Assembly (NCBI GenBank): GCA_964035795.1
Contig: OZ038324.1
Coordinates: 1,655,779-1,719,778, forward strand
DNA length: 64,000 bases
Source of the DNA: Pterobdella sp. o SKG-2022
Taxonomy: Eukaryota; Annelida; Clitellata; Hirudinida; Piscicolidae
Reading direction: 5' to 3'
Shown here: piece by piece, positions 14,934-27,737 of the stretch
Layout of the letters: the number at the start of each line of letters is the position of its first letter
How positions within the stretch are numbered: position 1 is the stretch's first letter
Notes under the pieces: generated by a model
Seen by the model: only the letters and a program-made list of their open reading frames with translations
What the model was told of the DNA's origin: nothing
The model's database searches: none
Translations under genes and position numbers: made by a program

Positions 14934-15440
14934 TATTTTTTTTAACAAGAAAACTTGCCTTTATCCAACAATAAGTTTGAAATAAAAACTGTCCATAGAA
15001 GTAATATTTTAACAAAATAAGAAGTGCAGATTTTAATTCTTTTAGAAACTGTGTCAAGCTTCAAGCAATATTCACTAAAACTGATTCAGACCTTCATGGT
15101 TGCGTCTTCATGTGCCTTGCCAGCTTTGCAGGACATGCTAAGGCTCAGGTAGTTACCTCTGACAAGTGCAATCGACAAGCGTTGTAAAAACCAACTTGTC
15201 TCCAGATTGACAGAGGTATGCTCCTTCATTTTGTTGCCCAGCTCTAATAAGAAACTTTTAGTGACTGGGCCAAAAACCCCAGAAGTCTCAACCGCTACAG
15301 GAGTGAAAAAATAACGGGGCTGAAGAAATGTGTATTTGCCGATTTTCGAATTCTCCGCATTACGAGCAGAAGAGCGTGGAGAGACGAATTGAGAGTTGCG
15401 GATGCAGAAAACGTGTCCGTAATGGTGACATCAAGTCAAG
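14885..15440 (-). mobile_element. 3' end of a reverse-transcriptase-type retroelement (C-terminal protein tail)
   Basis: On the minus strand one frame runs from about 15,400 to a TGA near 15,087. It reads through FTPVAVETSGVFGPVTKSF, then LLELGNK, then FLQRLSIALVRGN and a short end. This is the conserved C-terminal tail of many invertebrate retroelement polyproteins, with a PVAVET motif and an RLS-A-RGN motif. About 150 bp of 3' untranslated sequence then leads into a triplet microsatellite at 14,885-14,941, a common LINE 3' end. The 5' side is cut off at the (ATT)n array, so the copy is heavily 5'-truncated and surely inactive. The family assignment is from memory and not from a search. Confidence 0.55.
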
Positions 15441-15444
15441 GACA

Positions 15445-15646
<202 letters not shown>

Positions 15647-16483
15647 TTTTTTTTTTTTTTTTTAAATTATTATTTTTATTATTAATATATATTACTAAGA
15701 TATTATAAAATTATTTCATTCTTTCTTTTTATTTCTCTATTATTACTCCAATCATTTTGAATCATAATCATAATATAATAATAATATTGTCATATATTGA
15801 CGACCACCACATCCATGCATTTGATACTGAGTCCTTCAAAAAAGACCAGTGTCAACTAAAACCAATTTGAATGATCTGGCTTCTTTCCAGCACTTCCCAT
15901 TTAAAACCCACAGTATAGTAAAATTGACGATTTGATAAATTCAATTGAGATCCTAACACCACTCAGTAATTTTGTCGTAATTGTTTTTAACCTACTCACA
16001 ATGTCGGTTTTTGAACCTACCTAAGTCTCTGGCCACTTTTGATATTTCTCAAATATTTTTATTTTTGGTGTTTTTTAGAAAAAATATGACAACAAAAAAT
16101 TTAAACACTTTTATATCTGGGTGAAGAAGAATTAAAAGTGAATATCTTTGTTGAACAATTCTTAAAAACCTCTTTTCTCTAACACATTCTATTTTATTTT
16201 ACATTGTAGGTGTAACACATTTAGGTGACAAATATATTACTTACCTAAAAAGGATAAAAAGAAATCTGCAAGCTTTGTTTTGATAAAGGTAATAACATCA
16301 TCGTGTTTCTAACTCGTATCTTTGATGACCCACAATAGAACCATGACCATATCATCCTTTTGTTACAACTCAGTCTTGTGTTACTTGAAGTCCTCCATTA
16401 AAGATACAGTGATAAATCATGTCTGTATGATTCTTGTTGTAAATCAATATGTTCGGTTTCGGTATTGTTGCTTTACTTTATAA

Positions 16484-16612
16484 CTTACTAAATAACTTAC
16501 TTACTAAATAACTTACTTACTAAATAACTTACTTACTAAATATCTTACTACATAACTTACTACATATCTTACAACATAACTTACTACATATCTCACTACA
16601 TAACTTGCTTAG
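16484..16612. repeat. Tandem repeat of AACTTACT-ACTAAAT type, units of about 16 bp
   Basis: Successive variants of the unit AACTTACTTACTAAAT, degrading toward the right into ACATAACTTACT and ACATATCTTACA forms. Confidence 0.9.
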
Positions 16613-17544
16613 TACAAAACTTAACTATGAAAGATTTGATTTAGTTTTTTTTACAAGTTTAGACGGTTTGGAATGTATTTGCCAACCCGTTACTGTTTCA
16701 ACGAGTTGAGACACTTCTTGCTGGGCTTAACAAATTGCCAATCTCTTTTTTCATTCCTTCTTGTTTATATCTTCAGCTTACATCCAACCAATTTGGGAAA
16801 CTCAAGAAGTGGGAATGAAAGAAAATCTAAAGTGTCTTGCGGTTGTGAGTCTTTGTGGCCAAATCATTTGAGTCGCAAAAAGACTGATGGCAAGAGATGA
16901 GCGTTGGTGAGGGTACATGATCCCAATTGGAGCGACTCATCATGGTGGAAACTCGAGCAATCACCATGAAGTATCTGCAGTTAAGCATGAAATCCAAAAG
17001 TTTAAAACCGGCCCAAAACTGACAGTATGAAACATGAAGCATTGGAAACAGCAGTTAATTCAAATGTCAGGCGTTCCAAAAAAATTCAAATAAATCCAGA
17101 TCGGCAAAATAAAGCTCATCTGATTAAGAAATCGTCAGTCAAATCATCTCTCCAATGTGGCATATTTCTTATGAGATTGATTCTTTAAAGCCATGATGAA
17201 GACGTCATTGCCAGCTATTCGCTTATAAGTTTCTTCTTTTAATATATTCAATGTTTGCTTAGTAAGATATTCACCAACACTTTTTAAACGTCATTACCTT
17301 ACATTGATTCACATCATGTCACCGATACGAGAAGTTTTCTCTGAACACATTTCTAAATTTTATTAAATTTTTAGAAAAATTTTTCATTTTTCTCACATTT
17401 TCCACAAACGACCAAAAATTCTTCAACACCCTAGCATCAGTTTTCAGCACACTTTTCATCCACCTTTGAAACATTCAATACTGTGACATAAAGAGAAAAC
17501 TCATTTTATACATATTATAACAACTAAGCTAGCCTATTAAAAAA

Positions 17545-17715
17545 ACGATTTAAATTAAACACTTTTATCAACTGAATGATTAAACGAAACTTTTCGTGAA
17601 TTGAACTCACATTATCACATTTGTGTACAAAGTTTATATACTTGATAATGTGAGTTCAACTTACGAAAAGCTTCGTGTTATTATTCAGTGGATAACAGTG
17701 TTTGATTCAAATCAT
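17545..17715. mobile_element. Fold-back (MITE-like) element with arms of about 72 bp
   Basis: The left arm (17,545-17,616) and right arm (17,643-17,715) are imperfect reverse complements over their whole length, with a spacer of about 26 bp. Matching landmarks include AACTCACATTATCA against TGATAATGTGAGTT, and CTTTTCG against CGAAAAG. No coding capacity. A diverged single arm occurs near 57,250. Confidence 0.75.
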
Positions 17716-19254
17716 TTTCATTTATAATAATTTTTCTAAATATTAGCCCCAAAAGTTTTATAGAAAAAATAAGTTATTCGAAAAAGGCCATTTTGAATTT
17801 TTCCCTAAAACACAGACAATTTGAGCATAACACTCATTGAAAAAATTGGCCTGCACTAGTTTTTGGATCTTGAAACTATTTGAAATAAACAAATTATAAA
17901 CGTCAACATCTTTTATGTTTGGTATGAGTTATTATGAAAGTAGATATTGGAATGTGGATGCACTCTTTAGTTTAAAACTCCATCTCGCTACAAACATCTG
18001 AGAAACACCATTGTAAAAATAGGAGCAACCATGGCATGATTTCTATTTGTCCACTAACAACAGGTTCGTTTTTGCTCAAAACTTTTAATCCTCATTTTCA
18101 TTTCTTTGTGTAGTTCCCACAATGCTTCAACAGCACCAAGTGAAGAAATCAATAATCATTCTGGACTTATGTTGCTATAGAAATTCTTCTTTTGGAACAT
18201 CCTTCTTCTCTCTCTTGGACCATGGCATCTGAGAACTACCCAAAAGGACCACTTTGGTGCCACATCAGCAAACTTAGAGTGTCTACGTTGGAGCAAGAGT
18301 TTTCTATTTTTTAAATGAAATAATCTTCCTTTTTTCAATTTTTTTATAAAATTAATTTAATTTATCAGTGAATATTTTGTATCGACAACATAACCTTCAT
18401 GGTACTGCTCGAACATTGTACCTTCCTTCCACCTTTCCCATAATTAATATCTCATAACATTATCTATTAACATAAAAAGCTATCTGAATTTTGTATGCTA
18501 CCATCATCTTCCTAATTTTTTTCACTCCTCTTGTTTAATGGTTTGGGTTCCTGCTCATATCGATTCTTTGATTTTGAAATAGATATTGCCGAGTGATGGT
18601 CAACTTTTCGCGTTTTCAGTTTTATTTTCAAAATAATTTTTGGTTTTATTTTCTATTCTTTAGTTACTTATTTTTCGTATCTGACAATTTTTCAAGGACC
18701 TCAATGCATTCAAAGCATATATTTCTTGACTTGGTAGAACCGATCATTTTCTAATTTTCTTCACCACAGTATCTTTTCCAAACCACTTTGTTCAATATTC
18801 TCATTAGGTCTAATTTGTTTTCCTCTTGTTCAAAAAGTTTTGTTCACCCATATAAAACAAATGACCCACATTTGTGTGGAGTATAAACTTACTTTTCTTA
18901 GTATCAGGACTGCTTGTGCCATCCCAAATACCACCTCCGAGTTTTTGTATTCACTGAGATTCACATTGAATTTTTTTACATTTTTTTGCTGTAATATTCA
19001 CTTTTTCTGATTTTTTAAAACAGGAAATTATTGGACTATTTTTGAATAATTTATTTAAATCAACAAATTTCTTCCTTCAGTACATTCAAAACCCGTGGTT
19101 TTTCTTATGATGATAATGAATAAGATTGTAATTATTATCCTGAAGATTCGAGCACAAAGGCTTATGTGTTAGTAGAAATCGAAGGACTTGCAGTTACTGA
19201 GAACTGATCGTTAGGTGGGCTGGTGATTGTGTTTCTAATGATTATGCTTATGAC

Positions 19255-20794
<1,540 letters not shown>

Positions 20795-20994
20795 NNNNNN
20801 NNNNNNNNNNNNNNNNNNNNNNNNNNNNNNNNNNNNNNNNNNNNNNNNNNNNNNNNNNNNNNNNNNNNNNNNNNNNNNNNNNNNNNNNNNNNNNNNNNNN
20901 NNNNNNNNNNNNNNNNNNNNNNNNNNNNNNNNNNNNNNNNNNNNNNNNNNNNNNNNNNNNNNNNNNNNNNNNNNNNNNNNNNNNNNNNNNNNNN
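20795..20994. other. Assembly gap, 200 N
   Basis: Exactly 200 N, the same placeholder size as the gap at 2496. Confidence 0.99.
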
Positions 20995-21404
20995 TGTGCC
21001 CTCTGTCACATTTACCATGATCCTCATCTTTTTAACTGCTACCACAATCCTACAAAGCTTGAACCTGTGGACAGACTCAGAGGAAGCGAGTGTGTTTGTT
21101 GAGAAGTGGTCAAAATTATTGGCAATGAGAGCACTGGCTTAACAAAATTAACTTATCAACTAATTATATTTCTTTAAACAGAAACTTTTAAAAAGAAACA
21201 AAAGAAAAATTTAATTTAAAAAAAGTTTAAATCAATTAGAATGCATTCACTACACACACAGACATATAAAAATATAATTAAACACATACACACACACACA
21301 AACATACAAAAATATAATGAAGCACACACGCACGTGCACAACCACACACACACAACTGACTATTCCAATTTAGACTGCATCAACTTTAATCCTCTTCGGT
21401 TGTG

Positions 21405-21590
21405 ACATCTACACAAACAACACCACACATTCACACAAACAACACCACACAAGCACACATCCACACAAACAACATCACACAAGCACCACATCCACACAAA
21501 CAACACCACACAAGCACCACATCCACACAAACAAGCACACACCCACACAAACACCACCACACAAGCACCGCAAGAACACAAGAATAAATT
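21405..21590. repeat. Minisatellite with CACACAAACAACACCACA-type units
   Basis: About six imperfect units of roughly 28-31 bp built from ACATCCACACAAACAACACC and CACAAGCA blocks. Confidence 0.85.
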
Positions 21591-22494
21591 GATACGATAA
21601 TAGAGATGGCAGTGGTGGCGCTGTAGATCAACTACACCTCGATTCAAACATGTCATATATATTTTCCTTTTATTCTAAAGAATTTTTTGAGCTTACGATA
21701 TATGGCTGGCTAACACTGCCAATCGATTTCTGGACACACGGGGTTCTAGGGCTTCACATTCTCTACCTTCTTCTCTTCCTCCATCTCACCCACCTCCTCC
21801 ACCTTCATTATATATGCAAATATCGTTTTTTTCCAGTATTCATGACTTTCTAGCGTTTAATTTGAAATATTTAATTTCCTGATTTCTATTTTCGTCGATT
21901 TTTTTTGTTCTTATCGACGTGGGATCACAACATCATAATGCGACACTGTTGCACAAAAAGATGCAAGAAAAGCGGTGCTCCAGAACATGTGTGATGCAGC
22001 TCATGTGAAGCTTGCTTTGCGGTTTTTATTCATTCCATATGACAATCAACGCTAACAACTTAATATATCATCATATTGAACATCCTAACGAATGCTTGTT
22101 TTTTACTCCATAAGTATTTGTAATTGTTAAATGTCCCTAGTGTGAGACATTTTGAATCTTTACACTTCATAACAGCATCATTGATGATGGAGCAAATATT
22201 ACATTTTGAATGCCAGCACCACTAATAATAAATATTGACTGAAAATTTAATAGAACCAAACTTGGATGTATGTTGATCAAAAGCGTTTTGAGGCTTATAT
22301 GTGTTGCATTCGATATTCAAGTTCTCAGCATTTAAAGAACCTACTTAGTTTCATATTGGAGAAGATCATTCCAAATCAGTATTGTGTCAACATTACCACT
22401 ATATTATGACCAATCTCATCACATTATATCTTTTTACGTCTTCATAATCACCATATTATTATTGTTATCATTATATCGACATCATCATCATGAT

Positions 22495-22740
22495 CATCAG
22501 CCCGGCGAAAGAATCCACCTTCTCGTGGTGCCGGATGTGCACTCCAACAGGAGTGTCAAAGAGGTTCTAAACCACGTCAGCTTCCAACTACAAAGCATTT
22601 TGAGAATCCATCCATCTTTTTTTCACTGCTCACCAAAAGTCACTAACAACTCGAAGCTGCAAGTTTCTTTCGGTACTCGCTCCAAAGAGTGTTGGAAGAG
22701 TCTTTGGAAGCTGGCGCTCAACAACAACAATCATCCTCAT
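22495..22740 (+). mobile_element. Possible retroelement 3' fragment
   Basis: This 240-bp segment is more GC-rich than its surroundings and open in one plus frame (LLVVPDVHSNRSVKEVLNHV and onward). It ends in CGCTCAACAACAACAATCAT and then CAT repeats. The same 21-bp end (22,715-22,735) closes the RNase H retroelement copy at 47,185-47,205, which suggests a shared LINE 3' end. The frame itself matches nothing I recognise. A gene exon is the alternative. Confidence 0.4.
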
Positions 22741-23636
22741 CATCATTTCATATCATCACCACTATCATCATTATATCCCCACCACCCTCATCGTTATATT
22801 TAATTCACCATCATCATCATTATATCACCCACCATCATTATTTCACCCCACCATCATCATCATAATATCACCACCCTCATCCTTATATTATCACCCTTAT
22901 TCACTCTGCTTCAATTTTGTATATGCTTTTAGCCATCACAGCCTTGCAGGATAATTAAATATCGACCATTTTCAGTTAAATGTAGCCTACCAAACGATAA
23001 AGGCACGCTGTCGAAAGGTCAAATGAATATTTAAATTCATTAGCATTTTATAATTTATGAAAACTTAATTTTCTTCTAAGTTTCTCAATATAAATAAATA
23101 GATTATTTTTTCATTGAATAAATCGTCACAACTGTTTGCTTTTAGATAATAAATAGGTGCAACGCAGTTTAAAATGTTGATCACAAGACTGAACTTGTCG
23201 CAAATTACACCCCTCTGCTTTGTAATTTCTCAAACTGATGTTTGAAGCATTCTTGCTCTAGAAAGCAAAATATTTGAACTTTGTGGTAAAACTATAATTT
23301 TGAAAATTCTCGTTTTGACTCAATTTACATAAAGTTAATTATCAAATGCGATGGTCTAGTACAAGTTATCAATTAAATTGATGTATTAATTGGCTAGAGC
23401 AACTCATGCCGTATTGCAGTGTTATTCAATCATTTCCTGCCTTCACAATCAAGTTGAACTATTTTTGTTGGCATTGTATTTAATGATGGAAGTTTATCAC
23501 GCGAATTCCAGTACGAAACAATCACATAGCGGCCACGTTTTAACACACACAGCGACCCCAAATGCACACATCAAGTGAACATTTCTAAACGTTAATTATC
23601 GATTTTAATAATATTGATCACTGCTACTACATAGCT

Positions 23637-23700
23637 TCGAAGAGGTAAATACGCCAGTCTGAGCGGAGTTTGAACCTCTGAACTCTGGCTTTACGAACGC
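23637..23700 (-). repeat. tRNA-like B-box segment (possible decayed SINE head)
   Basis: On the minus strand a B box, GGTTCAAACTCCG, follows an anticodon-arm-like stretch, but the stems pair poorly. A functional tRNA is unlikely. Confidence 0.3.
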
Positions 23701-23729
23701 TGTGACAAATGAATAATTAAAGCTGAAGG

Positions 23730-23735
23730 TTTATT
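23730..23735 (-). terminator. Candidate poly(A) signal of the REEP gene
   Basis: AATAAA on the minus strand, 379 bp downstream of the REEP stop codon. It is the first canonical hexamer I saw there. Confidence 0.4.
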
Positions 23736-24113
23736 GGACGGCCCAACCAGCATGCACTCACGATGATCAAAGGAGCTGTAATCAGGCCTGACAACATCAC
23801 GAAAATAAACAAAAATTTTGAGTAAATAGCGAAAAATAATTTCTTAAACAAATAAAACTCAAAATAAAGTGCGTAAAAAAAAAAACAATGAAAAGTGCAC
23901 TGAAACAAAAGTAGCAGACACCATAAAGCATGGACGACACAAACATACAACACCCTCACTGACATAATAAACTATTGTGATTTACACATGGCAATCTTAT
24001 AAGCTATAGAAACTAAGATTGTTAAAAATTCTGAACTACGATTAAAGATTGAAAGTTAGTATGGTAAGGAAAAACATGCACACTTAATAAATTAGTGAGA
24101 GCTTGAAAGCAGT

Positions 24114-25082
24114 CTATAATGCCTTCTCCTCTTTAGTCATTTCTTTGGCAATGTCCTTTACTACAAACACAATTATTATTAATTTAAATTTTATTATATA
24201 TTATAAGTGAAAAATAATTAACAAAGCCAACAATTTAAATAAAACACACCTTTCTCGAGATGGCTGTCCACAGTCTTCTCATACTTGAGAAAGTATGGCT
24301 TGATGAGGTTGTGGTAGATGGCAATGGATCCATTGAAGTTGGTGGGCACCATGCAATAAAACAGGAATGCACACTAGACAATTAATCAATGATTAAACAT
24401 TAATGGCACGAACATTAGAAAAAAAGATACAGGCAAGATGATGTTATGTACCTTGAAAAGCCAATAGAAGGGCACCCAGAAGAAAAGCAGATCGGTGAAG
24501 TACTCGAGGAGGTGAAAAAAAGAGTAGACCACCCAATATGTCAGCCACTTGGTGTCATCATCTTTCTGCCTAGATTCCACTGCCTTTATCCTGCACGTTT
24601 AATGTGGAATTTTCCATGATTTTGAAAAAATGAAGAATAATCAATAAACATACGAGGAGTAAGCAGGATAGAGGAAACCAATGAAGTTGCATACAAAGTC
24701 ACCGCCATAACCCACCATGAGATACAGCGCCAACACAACAATCAATCCTGTTGTTTTAATTGATGTCTTAATTAAGATATATTAAAGTTGAGCATAAGAT
24801 ATACACAAAAAGACACTTTGAGAAAACTGTTGAATAATTCTTTTTATAAAAATGATAGCCGGATGAATCACCAAAACTTCATCAAAAATTATTTTTGTTT
24901 CAAAAACCTTAGAAAGTTTTTTAAAACGTGAGATTGAATATTTCACCTAAAACAATGTTTATCTTCTTCACTCCAGTCTTTTGCTCGATTTTGTTGAGCT
25001 GTTCGGTGAAAAAGTTTTTCTTACTGAGTGAAGTGTCTAAAAGAGCTTTCAACTCTTGTATCCATTTCTTAACTTGGGCCAT
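24114..25082 (-). CDS. REEP5/6-like receptor expression-enhancing protein (TB2/DP1/HVA22 family)
   Basis: Five exons on the minus strand: 25082-24947, 24747-24654, 24590-24452, 24373-24250, 24160-24114. All junctions are GT-AG with matching phases, and 540 bp give 179 residues, close to the 189 of human REEP5. The N-terminal helix reads [20 protein letters not shown] hydrophobic hairpin follows ([19 protein letters not shown], then [17 protein letters not shown]). The family core [20 protein letters not shown] and the WVPFYWLFK segment come next, then a charged tail ending KEEKAL. REEP5-type proteins are wedge-shaped membrane hairpins that bend tubular ER and help traffic some receptors. The start is the first ATG before the conserved N-terminus. 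SLBP starts 307 bp away on the other strand. The exact paralogue (REEP5 or REEP6) cannot be settled. Confidence 0.95.
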
Positions 25083-25389
25083 TTCGAAAAAAACACTGGT
25101 TGGTTGAATGTAGAGATAGGCTAAGTTTTTGAGCACAACAGAAAAGCAGCTAAAACGTTGTAGGATCAAAAGGCGTAGCGAAATGTCTAACAGACGTATA
25201 ATAAAATTATCATAAATTTTATAGCTAAGAGTACATGAAAAAAATTCAAAAATCTTTTTGATTGATGGAAACAAATTGTTGGTATCAAAAAAATTTATTT
25301 AAAAAAAATTCATTTATTAAAATTTTTTTAATGTTTGGCGCATTTCCCAAGATTGGCGCAAACTGATAGAATTTGTTATTTGTGTTAAG
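25083..25389. promoter_or_regulatory. Shared intergenic promoter region of REEP (-) and SLBP (+), with an E2F-type site
   Basis: 307 bp separate the two start codons, so both 5' UTRs and promoters must fit here. A consensus E2F site, TTTGGCGC, lies at 25,334-25,341 and a near-match, ATTGGCGC, at 25,352-25,359, 49 and 31 bp before the SLBP ATG. The surrounding sequence is otherwise very AT-rich, so these GC-rich cores stand out. E2F control would suit SLBP, whose level is cell-cycle regulated in animals. Activity is inferred. Confidence 0.6.
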
Positions 25390-26717
25390 ATGGATTGTGG
25401 GGAAACAACCAGATACAATCTTAGAAGCACTGAAAGAGACATCCAGTACATTTATATTTTACTTAACAATATAATTTATTGTTTTTAAAAAAACTATTTG
25501 TACCTATTTTCGTGGCTCTGTTTAACATTGCAGTTATGATGAAGATGAGGACGATGATGCGAGAAGTCCTATGAGATCCAAGTCGTCTGAAAATCAAAGA
25601 AGAAAAATCGTCACTAAAAGGTCTGTTTTAAATTTCATCATGTACTCAAATACTCTTGATGTTTAAGAATTAATATATAAATCAGAACTATCAATAATGT
25701 TGAAGATGATCCAATAGTTACTTCCATTCTTTATTGTAGAAGAAGCAAGTTTGAAAATGAGAAACCATACAAGCAAGCACTCTTCAAACCACAGCAGAAC
25801 AAAATTGACACTAGGTGACTGTCTACATTAGCTCTTACACTTCTTGAAAATAATAAAAAATATATTTTTCCCACACAGAAAAGTTCAAAGCAAAAACTGG
25901 ACAGATGAGTAATTACTTTGTATTTTATTAAATTTTGACTACATTATCTTTTGTTATTATCATTGTTCACATGGACTGGCACCCTGTGACACCTATAAAT
26001 TGCCCAACTAAAACACTAGTTAAAGAGGTCTAATGTTTGACTTACTTTTAATTACAGCAACAAATTCATTTTAAATTTTATAAAAATCCTTGATCTTACT
26101 AACTTTTGGAACAGTGATGTGGATAAGAGCTTGCCAATGCAAAAAAAAGCAAGGTAATGCCCATGAACACTATCTTAAAAATAAACATTATACTAATGAA
26201 CAATCCAACCTTACATCAGGGTTCCTTTAAATGTGCCTGAGGAGAAAAAAGAGAAAAACAAAGAGGTGTTATCAAGGAGACAAAAACAAATCGACTATGG
26301 CAAGAATACACCAGAGTACAAAAATTACATTGAAAAAGTCCCCAGGTTTGTGGTGAGGGGTAAGGTTGTGTGGTGGATCATTTAAATTGAATAAAAAAAC
26401 ATAGTATGCATTCATATTTGATTTTATAATGATGATAAGCTAAAATGGTTTTCAATTATGAGGGTTATTCACATTGAAGCAACCAAAACCACCATGCCAC
26501 ATAACAGCCTATCACTAAACATAAGACATGACAAAACACACCTCCATCACACGATGATAAACTACCAAACCACCAAATACCCACACCTCACCACAGAAGC
26601 AAACGTACCTGTTTCCACCCACTGACCCCAAACAAGAACATCAAATATAGTCGCCGAAGTTGGGACACCATGATCAAGATTTGGAGGAAACAACTGCATA
26701 TTTGGGACCCTGAATAA
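25390..26717 (+). CDS. SLBP: Histone RNA hairpin-binding protein (stem-loop binding protein)
   Basis: Seven exons: 25390-25445, 25534-25620, 25740-25814, 25879-25908, 26115-26153, 26220-26345, 26597-26717. All phases match, and 534 bp give 177 residues. No exon exceeds 126 bp, so it is invisible to long-ORF searches. The N-terminus is acidic ([12 protein letters not shown]). The RNA-binding domain is clear: [25 protein letters not shown], then [17 protein letters not shown] and [12 protein letters not shown]. It includes the phosphorylatable TPNK loop and the YSRRSWD motif. SLBP binds the 3' stem-loop of replication-dependent histone mRNAs and drives their 3' cleavage and translation. The protein ends immediately after the domain, whereas the human protein continues for some 50 residues. 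AATAAA follows at 26,750. A longer alternative last exon is possible but I see none. Confidence 0.95.
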
Positions 26718-26749
26718 TATCATAAGATGTGAACCATAAAAACAAAAAT

Positions 26750-26755
26750 AATAAA
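26750..26755 (+). terminator. Candidate poly(A) signal of SLBP
   Basis: AATAAA 33 bp after the SLBP stop codon. It would give a very short 3' UTR. Confidence 0.5.
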
Positions 26756-27737
26756 AAGATCAATAATGAAAAATAGAATAATAACAACAACAAAGAAGCA
26801 TTTGTTGTATCTCCCACCATTGTAGATTCATTCATTTGTATTTATGAAACATAAGTCTTATTTATCAAACATTCAACAACCAAAGGTTTTGAGGTCTCCA
26901 GTGGAGTATATGACTTGTTATTATTATTGTTTTAATTATTCTTATTGTTTTTATTGATATGTATTACTGTTAATGGATCTTGTCTTATAACGTCTTGATT
27001 TTTTTTGATTTTATCTATTCTCCACCGAGATTTTACTGCGTGTAAATAAACTCGTTGCAACAGAGCGTGGTTGTCGTTGTGTGTTTCAATGCAAATAGAC
27101 TATTTTTAATAGCTCCTTTTTTACTTCATAACCCAATGCTAAGTAACTATAAAGTGTGAAACTACACAACCCATAATATGGAGTACTCGATATGTCGGTT
27201 CATCTTACAAGCATCTTCGCATTTTGACAGCGAGCCATAGTGTCTTAAAAGATTTTTGTTTAAGGATCAGAAGTTTTTCAATCTGAATACTGATCATGTG
27301 AGGCTCATACACGAAACTTTATGTCTTGCATAAAACCATAGGAATGAGAAAGTGAATTTGAAATTATAATCAAGCTCTTATATAAATCCCTATTTACAAT
27401 CAAAAGTTGAACTTCAAACTTTAAAATATGTAAAAATAGTTTTAAATACGTTAAATAAACTATATTTTGATTTAATGTGTTCAGCAATTCAATAATTACC
27501 TCTGATTTTCAAGTTTAAATATGGGATGTATTATTATAAGATTTATTATTATTATATAGTTTATTGTTATTATATAATGTACAGCTACTGCTAATTAACT
27601 CTCATCGGAGTAATTAATTGTGCTGAACTTGTATATGAACGAAGTTATTTAGTGAGAAAGTGAAAAATAGATTTTCTAAGCCTAAATTGGTGCACAACAA
27701 ACCTCATGCTAACACTGTTGTGTGCCCTTTTTATCAG
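26756..27737. other. Gap between SLBP and the PGGHG gene; no exon identified
   Basis: AT-rich, with one further AATAAA near 27,045. It should contain the promoter and the missing first coding exon of the downstream glucosidase gene, but I could not identify the start codon. Confidence 0.5.

Larger units (their letters stand above)
15664..19254. other. AT-rich stretch without a recognisable gene
   Basis: No exon with supportable coding content was found on either strand. It contains a short tandem repeat (16.5 kb) and a fold-back element (17.5 kb), listed separately. Confidence 0.55.
20995..23729. other. Gene-poor stretch with repeats and a possible retroelement remnant
   Basis: A CA-rich minisatellite (21.4 kb), a retroelement-like fragment (22.5 kb) and a tRNA-like B-box segment (23.6 kb) are listed separately. 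The remainder is AT-rich and shows no exon. Confidence 0.5.

Noticed and set aside
14375..14945. Overlapping Pro/Ser/His-rich frames
   Set aside because: The same minisatellite is open in three frames at once, as expected for a repeat with a period near a multiple of three and no stops in its unit.
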